This document shows, piece by piece, positions 41,001-54,410 of a stretch of 64,000 nucleotides of DNA. Source of the DNA: Sanderia malayensis (taxonomy: Eukaryota > Cnidaria > Scyphozoa > Semaeostomeae > Pelagiidae); the NCBI GenBank assembly GCA_013076295.1, contig RQOL01000532.1:124001-188000 (forward strand), read 5' to 3'. The translations under genes were made by a program, and so were the position numbers. Positions within the stretch are counted from its first letter, which is position 1; the number at the start of each line of letters is the position of its first letter. The notes below the pieces were generated by a model, which did not search any database, had not been told where the DNA came from, and saw nothing but the letters and a program-made list of their open reading frames with translations.

Positions 41001-42470
41001 TTAACATTCGTTCAGGCTAATTGCACACGAAGCAACGCTATTACAGTTGAAACTAAATCAAATACACATGCCTTTGCTGGTTTTCAATGATATCAACATT
41101 CGTTCCTACTAATTGCACATGACTTCACGCTATTACAGTGCAAACTAATTAAAATACACATGCAATTACTTGTTTTCAGTGATATTAACATTCGTTCACG
41201 CTAGTTGCACATGAATCCACATTATTGCAGGTGAAACTAAAAAAAATGTATTTTGTTTTTTTCAGTGATATCAATTTTCGTTTACATTAATTGCACATGA
41301 ATCTATATTATTACAGTTGAAACTAAGTGGAATACACATGGATTAGCTTGTTTTCAGTGATATTAACATTGGTTCACACTAATTGCAGATGAATTGACGT
41401 TATGACGGTTGAAACTAGGTGAAAAACACATGCATTTGTTTATTTTCAGTGATATTAACATTCGTTGGCACTAATTGCCCATGAATTCACGTTATTACAG
41501 AGGAACCTAAGTGAAAAACACATGCAATTACTTGATTTCAGTGATTATAACATTCTTTCACACTAATTGCACATTAATCTACGCTTTTACAGTTGAAACT
41601 AATTGAAATACACATGGATTAGTTTCCTTTGAGTGTTATTAAAATTCGTTCGCACAATTTGCACATGAATTCACGTTTTTACAGTTGAAACTAAGTGAAA
41701 TACACATACATTCGTTTGTTTTCAGTGACATTAACATTAGTTCACTCTAATTGCACTTGAATCCACGTTATTACAGTTGAAACTAAGTCAAATACACATG
41801 CATTTGCCTGTTTTCAGTGATATTAACATTGGTTGACACTAATTGCCAATGATTTCACGTTATTACAGCTGAAACTATGTAAAATACACAAGCATATGCT
41901 TGTTTTCAGAGATATTGACATTCGCCGACACTGATTGCGCATGAATTCATGTTATTACAGCTGAAACTAAGTAAAATACACAAGCAATTACTTGTTTTCA
42001 GTTTGATTACCTTCGTTCACATTCTTTGTACATGAAACCCCGTTATTGTAGTTAAAACTAAGTCAAAGAGACATGCATTGGCTTGTTTTCAGTGATATTA
42101 ACATTCGGTCACACTATTTGCACATGAATTCAGGTTATTACAGTTGAAACTAAATAAAGTACACATGCAATTACTTGTTTTTAGTGATTATAACATTCTT
42201 TCACACGATTGCACATTAATCTGCGTTATTACAGTTGAAAATAAGTGAAATACACTTGGATTAGCTTGTTTTGAGTGATTTTAACATTCGTTCACACTAA
42301 TTGCACATGAACTCACATTATTACAGCTGAAACTAAATAAAATATACATGCATTTGTTTGTCTTCAATGACGTTAACATTCGTTCACACTAATTGCACTT
42401 GAATCCACGTTATTAAAGTTGAAACTAAGTGAAATACATACGCATATGCTTGTTTTCAGTTATATTAACA
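34641..42470 (+). repeat. 7.83 kb HOR, copy 3
   Basis: Third tandem copy, offset 15,648-15,649 bp from copy 1 (22,246 corresponds to 37,895; 23,907 to 39,556). One extra T near 37,348 accounts for the one-base shift. The deletions seen in copy 2 are absent here. Unlike copies 1 and 2, the end-of-unit monomer does not join a new unit start: it runs on into 'attgcccatgaattcacg' and the tail segment at 42,471. Confidence 0.88.
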
Positions 42471-43690
42471 TTGGTTGACACTAATTGCCCATGAATTCAC
42501 GTTATTACAGCTGAAACTAAGTGAAATACACAAGCATGAGCTTGTTTTCATTGATATTAAGATTCGTTCACACTGCGTTGCATATGAATAAACGTTATTG
42601 CAGTTGAAACTAAGAAAAATACACATGCATTTGTTTGTTGTGATATTAAATACACAAGCATATGCTTGTTTTTAGTGATATTAACATTTAACATTAACAC
42701 TAATTGCATAGGAATTCACGTTTTTACAATCGAAACTAAGAAAGTACACATGCATTTTCTTGTTTTCAGTGATATAAATTTTCGTTCACACTACTTGCAC
42801 ATGAAATCCCAATATTATGGCTGAAACTAAATCAAATACACATGCCTTTGCTTGTTTTCAATGATATCAACATTCGTTCCTACTAATTGCACATGACTTC
42901 ACGCTATTACAGTGCAAACTAATTAAAATACACATGCAATTACTTGTTTTCAGTGATATTAACATTCGTTCACGCTAGTTGCACATGAATCCACGTTATT
43001 GCAGGTGAAACTAAAAAAAAATGTATTTTGTTGTTTTCAGTGATATCAATTTTCGTTTACACTAATTGCACATGAATCTATATTATTACAGTTGAAACTA
43101 AGTGGAATACACATGGATTAGCTTGTTTTCAGTGATATTAACATTGGTTCACACTAATTGCAGATGAATTGACGTTATGACGGTTGAAACTAGGTGAAAA
43201 ACACATGCATTTGTTTATTTTCAGTGATATTAACATTCGTTCGCACTAACTGCATATGAATTCATGTTTTTACAGTGGAAACTAAGCAAATACACATGCA
43301 ATTACTTGTTTTCAGTGATAATAACATTCGTTCACACTAATTGCATTTGAATTCGCGTTTTTACAGCCGAAACTAAGTAAAATACACATGCAATTGTTTG
43401 TTTTCAGTGACATTAACATTTTTTCACACTCTTTGTACATGAAACCACGTTATTAAAGTTGAAACTAAGTAAAATACACTTGCATATGCTTGTTTTTAGT
43501 GATATTAACATTGGTTGACACTAATTGCCCATGAATTCACGTTATTACAGCGGAAACTAAGTGAAATACACATGCATTTGCTTGTTTTCAGTGATATTAA
43601 CATTGCTGCACACTAATAGCACATGAATTCACGTTATTACAGCTGAAACTAAATAAAATACACATGCAATTACTTGATTTCGGTGATTAT
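42471..43690 (+). repeat. HOR tail segment, superunit I
   Basis: About 1.2 kb that follow HOR copy 3 and recur after copy 4 at about 54,411-55,620 (offset about 11,940). Markers are 'cactgcgttgcatatgaata', a composite monomer at 42,633-42,700, 'catgaaatcccaatattatg', an 86-90-bp A-tract monomer near 43,010, and 'acattgctgcacactaatag'. The segment ends at 'acttgatttcggtgattat', where it joins the 14,220-type block. Copies 1 and 2 lack it. Confidence 0.8.
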
Positions 43691-45231
43691 AACATTCGTT
43701 CACACTAATTCCACATGAATCCACGTTATTGAAGTTGAAACTAAGTCAAGTACACCTGCCTTTTCCTGTTTTCAGTGATATTAACATTCGTTCACACTAA
43801 TTGCACATGAATTCACGTTATTACAGCTGAAACTAAATAAAATACACATGCAATTACTTGTTTTCAGCGATTATAACATTCTTTCACACTAATTGCACCT
43901 TAGCCTGCGTTATTACAGTTGAAACTAATTGAAATACACATGGATTAGCTTGCTTTCAGTGATATCAACATTCGTTCACATTAATTGCACACGAATTGAC
44001 GTTATTACCATTGAAACTAAGTAAAATGCACATGAATCTGCTTATTTTCAGTGATATCAACATTCGTTCCTACTCATTGCACATGACTTCACGTTATTAC
44101 AGTGCAACCTAATTAAAATACACATGCATTTGCTTGTTTTCAGTGATATTAACATTCGTTCACACTAATTGCACATGAATTCTCATTATTATAGCTGAAA
44201 CTAAGAAAAATACACATGCAATTACTTGTTTTTAACGATTATAACATTCATTCACACCAATTGCACATCAATCTACCTTATTACAGTTGAAGCTAGTGAA
44301 ATACACATGCATTAGCTTGTTTTCAGTGATATGAACATTGGTTCACACTAATTGCGCATGAACTCACGTTATTACGGTTGAAACTAGGTGAATTGCACAT
44401 GCAGTTGCTTGTTTTCAGTGATATTAAAATTCGTTCACACTGCTTTGCACATGAATTCACGTTATTACAGTTGAAGCTAAGTGAAATACACATGCATTAG
44501 CTTGCTTTCAGTGATATTAACATTCGTTCACACTAATTGCACATGAATTGACGTTATTATCGTTGGAACTAAGAAAAATACACATGCAATTACTTTTTTT
44601 TAGCGATTTTAACATTTGTTCACACTAGTTGCACATGAAGTTACATTATTACAGTTGAAACTAAGTGAAATACACATGCATTTGTTTGTTTTCAGTGACA
44701 TTAACACTCGTTCACACTAATTCCAGTTGAATCCACGTTATTAAAATTCAAACTAAGTAAAATACACATGCATATGCTTGTTTTCAGTGATATTAAAATT
44801 GGTTGACACTAATTGCCCATGAATTCACGTTATCACAGCTGAAACTAAGTGAAATACACAATCTTAAGCTTGTTTTCATTGACATTAAGATTTGTTCACA
44901 CTGCTTTGCACCTGAATTCACGTTATTACAGTTGAAAATAAGAAAGATACACACACATTTGTTGGTTTTCAGTGACATTAACATTCTTTCAAACTAACTG
45001 CACTTGAATCCACGTTATTAAAGTTGAAACTAAGTGAAATACACATCCAATTACTTGTTTTAGCGATTTTAACATTCGTTCACACTAATTGCAGATGAAT
45101 CTACATTATTACAGTTGAAACTAAGTGGAATAAACATGGATTAGCTTGTTTTCAGAGATATGAACATTACTGCAGACCGATTGCACATGAATCCACGTTA
45201 TTACAGCTGAAACTAAGTGAAATACACATGC
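43682..45231 (+). repeat. Left block of the superunit (copy II)
   Basis: Near-identical to 14,220-15,769. The left junction near 43,690-43,700 combines 'cggtgattataacattc' from the tail with 'gttcacactaattccac' from the block. Right of about 45,231 the sequence matches 17,457 onward (offset 27,774; 'acgttacgtt' lies at 17,601 and 45,375). Confidence 0.85.
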
Positions 45232-46767
45232 ATTTGTTTGTTGTGATATTAAATAAACATGCATATGCTTGTTTTTAGTGATATTAACATTTAACATTAA
45301 CACTAATTGCATAGGAATTCACGTTTTTACAGTCGAAACTAAGAAAGTACACATGCATTTAATTGTCTTCAGTGACGTTACGTTTCGTTCACACTAATTG
45401 CACTTGAATCCACATTATTAAAGTTGAAACTAAGTGAAATACACATGCATATGCTTGTTTTCAGTGATATTAACATTGGTTGACACTAATTGCCCATTCA
45501 TTCACGTTATTACAGCTGAATCTAAGTGAAATGCACAAGCATATGCTTGTTTTCAGTGATATTAACATTCGTCTACACTAATTGCACATAAATCCACGTT
45601 ATTACAGTTGAAACTAAGTGAAATACACAAGGATTTGCTATTTTTCAGTGAGATTACCTTCGTTCACACTAATTCCACATGAATCCACGTTATTGTAGTT
45701 GAAACTAAGTCAGATACACATGCATTTGTCTGTTTTCAGTGATATTAACATTCGTTCGCTCTAATTGCACATGAATTCACGTTATTAAAGCTGAAACTAA
45801 ATAAAATACACATGCAATTACTTGTTTTCAGTGATTATAACATTCTTTCACACTAATTGCATATGAATTCACGTATTTACAGTCGAAGCTAAGAAAGTAC
45901 ACATGCAATTACTTGTTTTCAATGATATTAACATTCGTTCATGCTAATTGCACACGAAGCAAAGATATTACAGTTGAAACTAAATCAAATACACATGCCT
46001 TTGCTTGTTTTCAATGATATCAACATTCGTTCCTACTAATTGCACATGACTTCACGTTATTACTGTGCAAACTAATTAAAATACACATGCAATTACTTGT
46101 TTTCAGTGATATTAACATTCGTTCACACTAATTGCATTTGAATTCACGTTTTTACAGCCGAAACTAAGTAAAATACACATGCAATTGTTTCTTTTCATTG
46201 ACATTAACATTCGTTCGCACTAATTGCACATGAATTCACGTTATTACAGCTGAAACTAAGTAAAATGCACCAGCAATTACTTGCTTTCAGCGATATTAAC
46301 ATTCTTTCATACTCTTTGTACATGAAACCACGTTATCTCAGTTGAAACTAAGTGAAACACACCTGCATTTGTTTGTTTTCAGTGACATTAACATTCGATC
46401 ACTCTAATTACATATGAATCCACGTTATTACAGTTGAAACTAAGTGAAATACACATGCATATGCTTGTTTTCAGTGATATTAACATTGGTTGACACAACT
46501 TGCCCATGAATTCAGGTTATTACAGCTGAATCTAAGTGAAATACACAAGCATATGCTTGTTTTCAGTGATATTAACATTCGTCTACCCTATTTGCACACG
46601 AATTCACGTTATAACAGTTGAAACTAAGTGAAGTACACATGCATTTGTTTGTTTTCAGTGACATTCACATTCGTTCACACTAATTGCACTTGAATCCACG
46701 TTATCAAAGTTGAAACTAAGTGAAATACACATGCATATGCTTGTTTTCAGTGATATTAACATTGGTT
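45231..46767 (+). repeat. Pre-HOR segment, superunit II
   Basis: Matches 17,457-18,992 at an offset of 27,774-27,775 bp, including the composite monomer at 45,236-45,303 and 'gcatttaattgtcttcagtg' with 'acgttacgtttcg'. It runs without a break into HOR copy 4, as the corresponding segment does into copy 1. Confidence 0.82.
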
Positions 46768-49700
46768 GACACTAATTGCTAATGAATTCACGTTATTACA
46801 GCTGAAACTAAGTAAAATACACAAGCATATGCTTGTTTTCAGAGATATTGACATTCGTTGACACTGATTGCGCATGAACTCATGTTATTACAGCTGAAAC
46901 TAAGTAAAATACACAAGCAATTACTTGTTTTCAATTTGATTTTCTTCGTTCACATTCTTTGTACATGAAACCCCGTTATTGTAGTTGAAACTAAGTCAAA
47001 GAGACATGCGTTGGCTTGTTTTCAGTGATATTAACATTCGGTCACATTAATTGCACATGAATTCAGGTTATTACAGTTGAAACTAAATAAAGTACACATG
47101 CAATTACTTCTTTTTAGTGATTATAACATTTTTCCCACGATTGCACATTAATCTGCCTTATGACAGTTGAAAATAAGTGAAATACACATGGATTAGCTTG
47201 TTTTCAGTGATATTAACATTCGTTCACACTAATTGCACATGAATTGACGTAATTACGGTTGAAACTAAGTGAAAGACACATGCATTTGTTTGTTGTGATA
47301 TTAAATAAACATGCATATGCTTGTTTTTAGTGATATTAACATTTAACATTAACACTAATTGCATAGGAATTCACGTTTTTACAGTCGAAACTAAGAAAGT
47401 ACACATGCATTTAATTGTCTTCAGTGACGTTAAGTTTCGTTCACACTAATTGCACTTGAATCCACATTATTAAAGTTGAAACTAAATCAAATACACATGC
47501 CTTTGCTTGTTTTCAATGATATGAACATTCGTTCCTACTAATTGCAAATGACTCCACGTTATTACAGTGCAAACTAATTAAAATACACATGCAATTACTT
47601 GTTTTCAGTGATATTAACATTCGTTCCCGCTAGTTGCACATGAATCCACGTTATTGCAGTTGAAACTAAAAAAGAAAAATGTATTTTCTTGTTTTCGGTG
47701 ATATCAATTTTCGTTCACACTAATTGCACATGAATCTACATTACTACAGTTGAAACTAAGTGGAACACACATGGATTAGCTTGTTGTCAGTGATATTAAC
47801 ATTGGTTCACACTAATTGCCGATGAATTGACGTTATGACGGTTGAAACTACATGAAATACACGTGCAGTTGCTTGTTTTCAGTGATATTAAGATTCGTTC
47901 ACACTGCTTTGCAAATGAATTCACGTTATTACAGTTGAAACTAAGTGAAATACACATGCATATGCTTGTTTTTAGTGATATTAACATTGGTTGACACTAA
48001 TTGCCCATGAATTCACGTTATTAAAGCTGAAACTAAGTGAAATACACAAGCATGAGCTTGTTTTCATTGGTATTAAGTTTCGTTCACACTGTTTTGAATA
48101 TGAATTCACGTTATTGCAGTTGAAACTAAGAAAAATACACATGCATTTGTTTGTTGTGATATTAAATAAACATGCATATGCTTGTTTTTAGTGATATTAA
48201 CATTTAACATTAACGCTAATTGCATAGGAATTCACGTTTTTACAGTCGAAACTAAGAAAGTACACATGCATTTAATTGTCTTCAGTGACGTTAAGTTTCG
48301 TTCACACTAATTGCACTTGAATCCACATTATTAAAGTTGAAACTAAGTGAAATACACATGCATATGATTGTTTTCAGTGATATTAACATTGGTTGACAAT
48401 AATTGCCCATACATTCACGTTATTACAGCTGAATCTAAGTGAAATGCACAAGCATATGCTTGTTTTCAGTGATATTAACATTCGTCTACACTAATTGCAC
48501 ATAAATCCACGTTATTACAGTAGAAAGTAAGTGAAATACACATGGATTTGCTATTTTTCAGTGAGATTACCTTCGTTCACACTAATTCCACATGAATCCA
48601 CGTTATTGTAGTTGAAACTAAGTCAGATACACATGCATTTGTCTGTTTTCAGTGATATTAACATTCGTTCGCTCTAATTGCACATGAATTCACGTTATTA
48701 AAGCTGAAACTAAATAAAATACACATGCAATTACTTGTTTTCAGTGATTATAACATTCTTTCACACTAATTGCATATGAATTCACGTATTTACAGTCGAA
48801 GCTAAGAAAGTACACATGCAATTACTTGTTTTCAATGATATTAACATTCGTTCATGCTAATTGCACACGAAGCAAAGATATTACAGTTGAAACTAAATCA
48901 AATACACATGCCTTTGCTGGTTTTCAATGATATCAACATTCGCTCCTACTAATTGCACATGATTTCACGTTATTACTGTGCAAACTAATTAAAATACACA
49001 TGCAATTACTTGTTTTCAGTGATGTTAACATTCGTTCACACTAATTGCATTTGAATGCACGTTTTTACAGCCGAAACTAAGTAAAATACACATGCAATTG
49101 TTTCTTTTCATTGACATTAACATTCGTTCGCACTAATTGCACATGAATTCACGTTATTACAGCTGAAACTAAGTAAAATGCACCAGCAATTACTTGCTTT
49201 CAGCGATATTAACATTCTTTCATACTCTTTGTCCATGAAACCACGTTATTACAATTGAAACTAAGTGAAACACACCTGCATTTGTTTGTTTTCAGTGACA
49301 TTAACATTCGATCACTCTAATGACATATGAATCCACGTTATTACAGTTGAAACTAAGTGAAATACACATGCATATGCTTGTTCTCAGTGATATTAACATT
49401 GGTTGACACAACTTGCCCATGAATTCAGGTTATTACAGCTGAATCTAAGTGAAATACACAAGCATATGCTTGTTTTCAGTGATATTAACATTCGTCTACC
49501 CTATTTGCACACGAATTCACGTTATTACAGTTGAAACTAAGTGAAATACACATGCATTTGTTTGTTTTCAGTGACATTCACATTCGTTCACACTAATTGC
49601 ACTTGAATCCGCGTTATTAAAGTTGAAACTAAGTGAAATACACATGCATATGCTTGTTTTCAGTGATATTAACATTGGTTGACACTAATTGCTAATGAAT

Positions 49701-52700
49701 TCACGTTACTACAGCTGAAACTATGTAAAATACACAAGCATATGCTTGTTTTCAGAGATATTGACATTCGTTGACACTGATTGCACATGAATTCATGTTA
49801 TTACAGCTGAATCTAAGTGAAATACACAAGCATATGCTTGTTTTCAGTGATATTAACATTCGTTCACACAAATTGCACATGAATTCACGTTATTACAGAT
49901 GAAATTAAATAAAATACACATGCAATTACTTGTTTTCAGTGATTATAACATTCTTTCACACTAATTGCATATGAATTCACGTTTTTACAGTCGAAACTAA
50001 GAAAGTACACATGCAATTACTTGTTTTCAGTGATATTAACATTCGTTCACGCTAATTGCACACGAAGCAACGCCATTACAGTTGAAACTAAATCAAATAC
50101 ACATGCCTTTGCTTGTTTTCAAAGATATCAACATTCGTTCCTACTAATTGCACATGACTTCACGCTATTACAGTGCAAACTAATTAAAATACACATGCAA
50201 TTACTTGTTTTCAGTGATATTAACATTCATTCACGCTAGTTGCACATGAATCCACGTCATTGCAGTGGAAACTAAAAAAAATGTATTTTGTTGTTTTCAG
50301 TGATATCAATTTTCGTTTACACTAATTGCACATGAATCTACATTATTACAGTTGAAACTAAGTGGAATACACATGGATTAGCTTGTTTTCAGTGATATTA
50401 ACATTGGTTCACACTAATTGCAGATGAATTGACGTTATGACGGTTGAAAATAGGTGAAAAACACATGCATTTTTTATTTTCAGTGATATTAACATTCGTT
50501 CGCACTAATTGCATTTGAATTCGCGTTTTTACAGCCGAAACTAAGTAAAATACACATGCAATTGTTTGTTTTCAGTGACATTAACATTCGTTTGCACTAA
50601 TTGCCCATGAATTCACGTTATTACAGCGGAAACTAAGTGAAATACACATGAATTTGCTTGTTTTCAGTGATATTAACATTGCTGCACACTAATTGCACAT
50701 GAATTCACGTTATTACAGCTGAAACTAAATAAAATACACATGCAATTACTTGATTTCAGTGATTATAACATTCTTTCACACTAATTGCGCATTAATCTAC
50801 GCTTTTACAGTTGAAACTAATTGAAATACACATGGATTAGCTTGCTTTCAGTGTTAGTAACATTCGTTCACACAATTTGCACATGAATTCACGTTATTAC
50901 AGTTGAAACTAAGTGAAATACACATGCATATGCTTGTTTTCAGTGATATTAACATTGGTTGACACTAATTGCCCATGTATACACGTTATTACAGCTGAAT
51001 CTAATTGAAATAAACAAGCATATGCTTGTTTTCAGTGATATTAACTTTCGTCTTCACTAATTGCACATAAATCCACGTTATTACAGTTGAAACTAAGTGA
51101 AATACACAAGCAATTACTTCTTTTCAGTGATATTAACATTCGTTCCCGCTAGTTGCACATGAATCCACGTTATTGCAGTTGAAACAAAAAAGAAAAATGT
51201 ATTTTCTTGTTTTCAGTGATATCAATTTTCGTTCAAACTATTTGCACATGAATCTACATTATTACAGTTGAAACTAAGTGGAATACACATGGATTAGCTT
51301 GTTTTCAGTGATATTAACATTCGTTCACACTAATTGCACATGAATTGACGTAATTACGGTTGAAACTAAGTGAAAGACACATGCATTTGTTTTTTTTCAG
51401 TAACATTAACACTCGTTCACACTAATTGCACTTGAATGCACGTTATTAAAGTTGAAACTAAGTGAAATACACTTGCATATGCTTGTTTTTAGTGATATTA
51501 ACATTGGTTGACACCAATTGCCCATGAATTCACGTTATTACAGCGGAAACTAAGTGAAATACACAAGAATGAGCTTGTTTTCATTGATATTAATATTCGT
51601 TCACACTGTTTTGCACATGAGTTCACGTTATTGCAGTTGAAACAAAGAAAAAAACACATGCATTTGTTTGTTGTGATATTAAATTCACATGCATATGCTT
51701 GTTTTTGTGATATTAACATTTAACATTAACACTAATTGCATATGAATTCACGTTTCTACAGTCGAAACTAAGAAACTACACATGCATTTTCTTGTTTTCA
51801 GTGATATAAATTTTCGTTCACACTACTTGCACATGAAATCCCAATATTATGGCTGAAACTAAGTAAAATACACATGGAATTTCTTGTTTTGAGTGATTTT
51901 AACATTCGTTCACACTAATTGCACATGAACTCACATTATTACAGCTGAAACTAAATAAAATACACATGCATGTGTTTGTCTTCAGTGACGTTAACATTTG
52001 TTCACACTAATTGCACTTGAATCCACGTTATTAAAGTTGAAACTAAGTGAAATACATACGCATATGCTTGTTTTCAGTTATATTAACATTGGTTGACACT
52101 AATTGCCCATGAATTCGCGTTATTACAGCTGAAACTAAGTGAAATACACAAGCATGAGCTTGTTTTCATTGATATTAAGGTTCGTTCACACTGCTTTGCA
52201 TATGAATAAACCTAATTGCAGTTGCAACTAAGAAAAATACACATGCATTTGTTTGTTGTGATATTAAATACACAAGCATATGCTTGTTTTTAGTGATATT
52301 AACATTTAACATTAACACTAATTGCATAGGAATTCACGTTTTTACAGTCGAAACTAAGAAAGTACACATGCATTTTCTTGTTTTCAGTGATATAAATTTT
52401 CGTTCACACTACTTGCACATGAAATCCCAATATTATGGCTGAAACAAAGTAAAATACACATGGAATTTCTTGTTTTGGGTGATTTTAACATTCGTTAACA
52501 CTAATTGCGCATGAATTCACGTTATTCCAGCTGAAACTAAGTGAAATACAAAAGCATATGCTTGTTTTCAGTGATATTAACATTCGTCTATACTAATTGC
52601 ACATAAATCCACGTTATTACCGTTGAAACTATATGAAATACACATGGATTTGCTTTTTTTCAGTGAGATTACTTTCGTTCACACTAATTCCACATGAATC

Positions 52701-54410
52701 CACGTTATTGTAGTTAAAACTAAGTCAAATACACATGCATTTGCCTGTTTTCAGTGATATTAACATTCGTTCACACTAATTGCACATGAATTCACGTTAT
52801 TACAGCTGAAACTAAATAAAATACACATGCAATTACTTGTTTTAAGTGATTATAACATTCTTTCACACTAATTGCATATGAATTCACGTTTTTACAGTCG
52901 AAACTAAGAAAGTACACATGCAATTACTTGTTTTCAGTGATATTAACATTCGTTCACGCTAATTGCACACGAAGCAACGCTATTACAGTTGAAACTAAAT
53001 CAAATACACATGCCTTTGCTTGTTTTCAATGATATCAACATTCGTTCCTACTAATTGCACATGACTTCACGCTATTACAGTGCAAACTAATTAAAATACA
53101 CATGCAATTACTTGTTTTCAGTGATATTAACATTCGTTCACGCTAGTTGCACATGAATCCACATTATTGCAGGTGAAACTAAAAAAAATGTATTTTGTTT
53201 TTTTCAGTGATATCAATTTTCGTTTACACTAATTGCACATGAATCTATATTATTACAGTTGAAACTAAGTGGAATACACATGGATTAGCTTGTTTTCAGT
53301 GATATTAACATTGGTTCACACTAATTGCAGATGAATTGACGTTATGACGGTTGAAACTAGGTGAAAAACACATGCATTTGTTTATTTTCAGTGATATTAA
53401 CATTCGTTGGCACTAATTGCCCATGAATTCACGTTATTACAGCGGAACCTAAGTGAAATACACATGCAATTACTTGATTTCAGTGATTATAACATTCTTT
53501 CACACTAATTGCACATTAATCTACCCTTTTACAGTTGAAACTAATTGAAATACACATGGATTAGTTTCCTTTGAGTGTTATTAAAATTCGTTCGCAAAAT
53601 TTGCACATGAATTCACGTTTTTACAGTTGAAACTAAGTGAAATACACATACATTCGTTTTTTTTCAGTGACATTAACATTAGTTCACTCTAATTGCACTT
53701 GAATCCACGTTATTACAGTTGAAACTAAGTCAAATACACATGCATTTGCCTGTTTTCAGTGATATTAACATTGGTTGACACTAATTGCCAATGATTTCAC
53801 GTTATTACAGCTGAAACTATGTAAAATACACAAGCATATGCTTGTTTTCAGAGATATTGACATTCGCCGACACTGATTGCGCATGAATTCATGTTATTAC
53901 AGCTGAAACTAAGTAAAATACACAAGCAATTACTTGTTTTCAGTTTGATTACCTTCGTTCACATTCTTTGTACATGAAACCCGTTATTGTAGTTAAAACT
54001 AAGTCAAAGAGACATGCATTGGCTTGTTTTCAGTGATATTAACATTCGGTCACACTATTTGCACATGAATTCAGGTTATTACAGTTGAAACTAAATAAAG
54101 TACACATGCAATTACTTGTTTTTAGTGATTATAACATTCTTTCACACGATTGCACATTAATCTGCGTTATTACAGTTGAAAATAAGTGAAATACACTTGG
54201 ATTAGCTTGTTTTGAGTGATTTTAACATTCGTTCACACTAATTGCACATGAACTCACATTATTACAGCTGAAACTAAATAAAATATACATGCATTTGTTT
54301 GTCTTCAATGACGTTAACATTCGTTCACACTAATTGCACTTGAATCCACGTTTTTAAAGTTAAAACTAAGTGAAATACATACGCATATGCTTGTTTTCAG
54401 TTATATTAAC
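46768..54410 (+). repeat. 7.83 kb HOR, copy 4 (two monomers short)
   Basis: Offset 27,775 bp from copy 1 in its left part (20,021 to 47,796; 22,246 to 50,021) and 27,591 bp in its right part (23,907 to 51,498). The 184-bp difference is exactly two monomers. At several sites where copies 1-3 agree with one another it differs: 'cattcgttcctac' against 'cattcgctcctac' near 47,528, 'ataaacatgc' against 'ataaagatgc' near 48,170, and 'cttcgttcacac' against 'cttcgtccacac' near 48,573. Copies 1-3 are therefore closer to one another than to copy 4. Confidence 0.87.
50585..50610 (+). other. 184-bp (two-monomer) deletion point in HOR copy 4
   Basis: In copies 1-3 the text 'cgtttgcactaattgcacat' is followed by two further monomers before 'attgcccatgaattcacg' and 'acagcggaaac'. 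Here 'cgtttgcactaattg' joins directly to 'cccatgaattcacg'. The junction keeps the monomer phase, as expected for exchange between homologous positions of monomers two units apart. Confidence 0.8.
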
